Assembly (NCBI RefSeq): GCF_030767025.1
Contig: NZ_JASITE010000017.1
Coordinates: 62,001 to 126,000 of the forward strand
Source of the DNA: Nocardia sp. CC227C
GTDB taxonomy: Bacteria > Actinomycetota > Actinomycetes > Mycobacteriales > Mycobacteriaceae
Direction of reading: 5' to 3'
Length of the DNA: 64,000 nt
Shown here one piece after another: positions 61,381-64,000 of the stretch. Every line of letters begins with the position of its first letter. Within the stretch, counting starts at the first letter, position 1. A program made the position numbers and the translations under genes. Below the pieces are notes generated by a model. The model was not told the origin of the DNA and did no database searches. It worked only from the letters and a program-made list of their open reading frames with translations.

Positions 61381-62244
61381 CTATCCCGAGATCCGAATGC
61401 CGGGGTCGACGCCCCAGATTGCCAATGTCATGAACAGGTCGGCGAACACCACCGCGATGATGCAGAGCTTGATCGCGCGACCGGCCGCCACGCCCACGCC
61501 CTCCGGACCGCCGGAGGCGAAGAAGCCGTAGTAGCACTGGATGAAGGTGGTGATGGCGACGAACAGGATCGCCTTCAGCATCGAATACAGTACGTCCTGC
61601 GGTACCAGGAACTGATAGAAGTAGTGCTGGAACGTGCCCGCGGCGGTGCCGCCGATCAGCTGCACGGTGAGCGAGCAGGAGATGTAGGCCACCGGCAGCG
61701 CCAGGCAGTACAGCGGCACGATGGCGATCATGGCCGCGATCATGCGGGTGCTCACCAGATACGGCAGCGGCCGAATGGCGACCGACTCCAGCGCGTCGAT
61801 CTCCTCGGAGATGCGCATGGCGCCCAGCTGCGCGGTGAAGCGGCAGCCCGCCTGCGCCGCGAAGGCCAGCGCAGCCAGCAGCGGCCCGAGTTCGCGGGTG
61901 GTGGCGAAGGCGGAGATGGCGCCGGTGATCGGGCTCAGGCCCAGCAGATTCAGGGAGGTGTGCCCCTGGATGCCGACGGTCATGCCGCCGAAGGCGGACA
62001 GGATGATCACCACGCCGATGGTGCCGCCGCCCACGACGAGATTGCCGTTGCCCCAGGTGACGTCGGACAGCAGCCGCCAGACCTCCTTGGGGTACTGCTT
62101 GAAGGCCAACGGGATGGAGGCGAGCGAGCGCAGGAAGAAGAAGACCTGGTGGCCCACCCGCGCGATGAAATCGACCGGAGCCCGCCCGGTGCTCCTGATC
62201 TTCTGGAACGGCCGCAGCAGCGGCGGAACATACGTTGCTGACAC
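61381..62244 (-). CDS. yrbEB: YrbEB, Mce permease subunit
   Basis: 287 residues from the GTG at 62244. MlaE/YrbE-type permease: VVGGGTIGVVIILSAFGGMT, then GLSPITGAISAFATTRELGP (the family loop), RISEEIDALESVAIRPLPYL and VFADLFMTLAIWGVDPGIRI. Five to six membrane helices. It forms a heterodimeric channel with YrbEA driven by the MceG ATPase, which is encoded elsewhere. Confidence 0.94.
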   Translation of the reverse strand: MSATYVPPLLRPFQKIRSTGRAPVDFIARVGHQVFFFLRSLASIPLAFKQYPKEVWRLLSDVTWGNGNLVVGGGTIGVVIILSAFGGMTVGIQGHTSLNLLGLSPITGAISAFATTRELGPLLAALAFAAQAGCRFTAQLGAMRISEEIDALESVAIRPLPYLVSTRMIAAMIAIVPLYCLALPVAYISCSLTVQLIGGTAAGTFQHYFYQFLVPQDVLYSMLKAILFVAITTFIQCYYGFFASGGPEGVGVAAGRAIKLCIIAVVFADLFMTLAIWGVDPGIRISG

Positions 62245-62247
62245 GAC

Positions 62248-63120
62248 TCAGACCATCTGTGGGGGGAAGAGGGTGTTGTAGACCTGGGTGAGGATCAGGT
62301 TGACGCCGAAGAGCATCACCGCGGACATCACGACCGCGGTGTTCACCGAGTTCGCGACACCGCCCGGACCGCCCCGGGTGTTCAGGCCGGTGTCGCAGGC
62401 GATGATAGCCGCGAGCAGGCCGAAGATGAGCGACTTGACCAGCGCGACAAGCAGATCCAGGGTCACCGCGAAGGACGAGAAGGTGCCGACGTAGGAGCCC
62501 GGCGTACCGCCCTGGGCGAAGATGTTGAACACGTAGCCGGTGAGGAAGCCGACGAAGACCACGAAGCCGCACAGCAGTACCGACACCAGCATGGCCGCGC
62601 CCAGGCGCGGGGCGACCAGACGCCGCATGGGGTCGACGCCCATCACCTTCATGGCGTCGATCTCCTCGCGGATGGTGCGCGAACCGAGATCGGCGGTGAT
62701 GGCCGAGCCGACCGCGCCCGCGATCATGAGCGAGGTGACCAGCGGCGCGCCCTGTTGAATGATGCCGAGGCCGTTGGCCGCGCCGATGAACGAGGTCGCA
62801 CCGACCTGTCCGGCGACCGAACCGACCTGGATCGACACGATGACGCCGATGGGAATGGCGACCAGCAGGGTGGGCGCCGCGGCCACATTGGCCATGAAGG
62901 CGCATTGCCGGATGAACTCACCGAACGGAAAGCGTTTGCGGAAGATGGCGATGAAGAGTTCGGCGACCGCCGAGACCCCCATGGCCATCATGCGGCCGCC
63001 GGTCTCCAGGGACCGTTTCGGATGGTCGTCCCAGTACCTCTTGGTCCAGTCAACCGCTGCGTTCAGACGTGATTCCGTTGATGACCCCGCCCCTCCCGGA
63101 CTCTTGGTCAACTGCACCAC
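62248..63120 (-). CDS. yrbEA: YrbEA, Mce permease subunit
   Basis: 290 residues from the GTG at 63120 behind GAGAGGGG. MlaE-type permease with SLMIAGAVGSAITADLGSRT, IREEIDAMKVMGVDPMRRLV and LLAAIIACDTGLNTRGGPGG. An extra N-terminal cytoplasmic segment precedes the first helix (residues 1-40). First gene of the operon. The class (Mce1-4 or other) is not certain from sequence alone. Confidence 0.94.
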   Translation of the reverse strand: MVQLTKSPGGAGSSTESRLNAAVDWTKRYWDDHPKRSLETGGRMMAMGVSAVAELFIAIFRKRFPFGEFIRQCAFMANVAAAPTLLVAIPIGVIVSIQVGSVAGQVGATSFIGAANGLGIIQQGAPLVTSLMIAGAVGSAITADLGSRTIREEIDAMKVMGVDPMRRLVAPRLGAAMLVSVLLCGFVVFVGFLTGYVFNIFAQGGTPGSYVGTFSSFAVTLDLLVALVKSLIFGLLAAIIACDTGLNTRGGPGGVANSVNTAVVMSAVMLFGVNLILTQVYNTLFPPQMV

Positions 63121-63579
63121 TGGCTACCCCTCTCGACGCCGGTGACCTGCCTCCGGCGACTGTTGCTTGACGCACCTTACTACGGAGTTAGGAAAAACAC
63201 ATCACGCTCTTGTGCTGTCCGTCATAGAGCCGGATCACTTTCCGCGAACTGATGTGAACAGCGACAACATGGTTGGGAAATATCACAAAGAACCAGGCAA
63301 GCGTCTAGAACTCGTTCTAGTTACCGAACAATCGTTCACTGATCTCAACACAATCACGACCCCGCCCCGATAATTAATTGGAAAGAATTTATCCGAAATC
63401 CAGCCGGTGCGCGTAATGATTCCGCGAGTTCATGACGAGCCGGCAACATCCGACCGGTCCGAAGCGATGAGTCAGGACACGGCTGCGCAACATGTGGCAG
63501 TACAACCGGCGATCGGGAACGAATACTGACAGGATGTGCTGACACCGTTGACAGATCGGCATCCGACGTCTGGAGGGAC
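63121..63579. other. Divergent promoter region of the mce operon and S1 peptidase
   Basis: About 460 bases, AT-richer than the genes, with no convincing ORF. It contains the KstR-type palindrome at 63305. A short AT tract (AATTAATTGG) lies near 63370. The ribosome site TGGAGGGAC for the peptidase is at the right end. Confidence 0.55.
63305..63320. promoter_or_regulatory. KstR-type operator palindrome
   Basis: CTAGAAC-TC-GTTCTAG, perfect 7-bp arms. The core TAGAACTCGTTCTA fits the published TnnAACnnGTTnnA KstR motif exactly. It is 185 bases upstream of yrbEA. KstR (TetR family) represses cholesterol-catabolism genes including mce4 in mycobacteria. Another TetR with the same motif is possible. 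Confidence 0.65.
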
Positions 63580-64000
63580 ATGATCAGGAAACTCGCCAAG
63601 GTGGCCCAGGCCACCTTCGCCGTCGCCATGAGCGCGGCGCTGCTCGGGTCGGGAGCCGGGACCGCACTAGCAGACCCCGCACCCCCCGTGTTGGGCGGCG
63701 GCTCCGGAATCGTCATCGACAACGAGTACGAATGCACCCTCACGACGATCGGGCACGACGCCGCCGGCCGACTGGTCGGACTGACCGCCGGGCACTGCGG
63801 CGATCCCGGCGCGCAGGTGTACGCCGAAGCCGCCCGCGGATACGGCGTGATCGGGACGTTCGTGCACTCCGACCACGCGCTCGACTACGCCGTCATCGAA
63901 TTCCAGCCCGGCCGGGTAGTTCCGGTGAACCGGATCGGGAACGTGACCATCACCGGGATCGGCGCACCGCCGCAGTTCCCGATGATCGTCTGCAAGGAGG
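63580..64000 (+). CDS. Secreted S1-family serine peptidase, partial at window end
   Basis: 140 codons are visible, starting at the ATG at 63580 behind TGGAGGGAC. A Sec signal peptide (KVAQATFAVAMSAALLGSGA, cleavage near ALA-DP) leads to a chymotrypsin-fold start. The catalytic His is in GLTAGHCGDPG and the Asp in SDHALDYAVIEF. The Ser part lies beyond the window. The layout matches mycobacterial secreted S1 peptidases (Rv1815-like). Divergent from the mce operon. Confidence 0.88.
   Translation, partial: MIRKLAKVAQATFAVAMSAALLGSGAGTALADPAPPVLGGGSGIVIDNEYECTLTTIGHDAAGRLVGLTAGHCGDPGAQVYAEAARGYGVIGTFVHSDHALDYAVIEFQPGRVVPVNRIGNVTITGIGAPPQFPMIVCKE

Noticed and set aside
59890..62241. 783-codon plus-strand frame over mceA/yrbEB
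   Set aside because: Antisense shadow with His/Arg/Gly-rich composition. The minus-strand genes carry the MCE and MlaE signatures.

Overview
The window is high-GC actinobacterial DNA. Its gene content points to the order Mycobacteriales and most likely to Nocardia: a complete yrbE/mce importer operon, the mycobacterial-type succinate dehydrogenase 1 operon, a FadE10-like acyl-CoA dehydrogenase, a DUF397/helix-turn-helix pair, a type VII-secretion-like gene trio, an actinobacterial Lon, and frequent GTG starts with 4-bp ATGA/GTGA gene overlaps. No rRNA, tRNA, CRISPR array, insertion sequence or prophage was seen. The genus is an inference from content, not a measured placement.

Layout. 1-1400: 3' end of a modular polyketide synthase (acyltransferase plus a damaged ketoreductase). 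1408-6447: housekeeping and regulators, including an NlpC/P60 hydrolase behind a c-di-AMP (ydaO-type) riboswitch, an ORC/AAA-like ATPase, and a divergent LysR/GNAT pair. 6757-10843: FadE10-like dehydrogenase, alpha/beta hydrolase and small proteins. 11103-12938: a thiolase-fold protein that has lost its catalytic residues and carries a 12-residue tandem repeat. 13291-16835: sdh1 membrane, flavoprotein and iron-sulfur subunits. 16914-19211: DUF397/XRE pair and small unknown genes. 19371-24243: DNA glycosylase, a large FAD/Fe-S dehydrogenase, and a toxin-antitoxin pair. 24396-32314: ABC exporter, then two TetR-headed operons (TetR/membrane protein/His-rich methyltransferase and TetR/thioesterase), with an acuI-like reductase, an enoyl-CoA hydratase and a small protein of unknown function between them. 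32367-37361: VOC, GNAT, a Cys-motif protein, ribosomal protein L28, a response regulator, an MFS exporter and its likely TetR regulator. 37436-39841: Lon protease with a HAIR-like box. 40143-42983: three-gene type-VII-secretion-like cassette. 42994-53415: TipA-like MerR with VOC, dimethylargininase with Lrp, Tat-exported phosphoesterase, DUF445 protein, LhgO, SRPBCC, RNase H. 53487-63120: yrbEA-yrbEB-mceA-F-mas operon on the minus strand, preceded at 63305-63320 by a perfect KstR-type palindrome. 63580-64000: start of a secreted S1 peptidase, cut by the window end.

How it fits together. Much of the window concerns lipid and acyl-CoA handling (FadE, thiolase-like protein, enoyl-CoA hydratase, AcuI, thioesterase, Mce importer) feeding respiration through Sdh1. 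The rest is cell-envelope work, efflux under TetR control and small regulatory modules. The most unusual items are the active-site-less thiolase with its repeat insertion, the KstR-like box ahead of the Mce operon, a parS-like core inside a terminator hairpin, and the orphan type-VII-like trio. No wholly new system could be proved from sequence alone.
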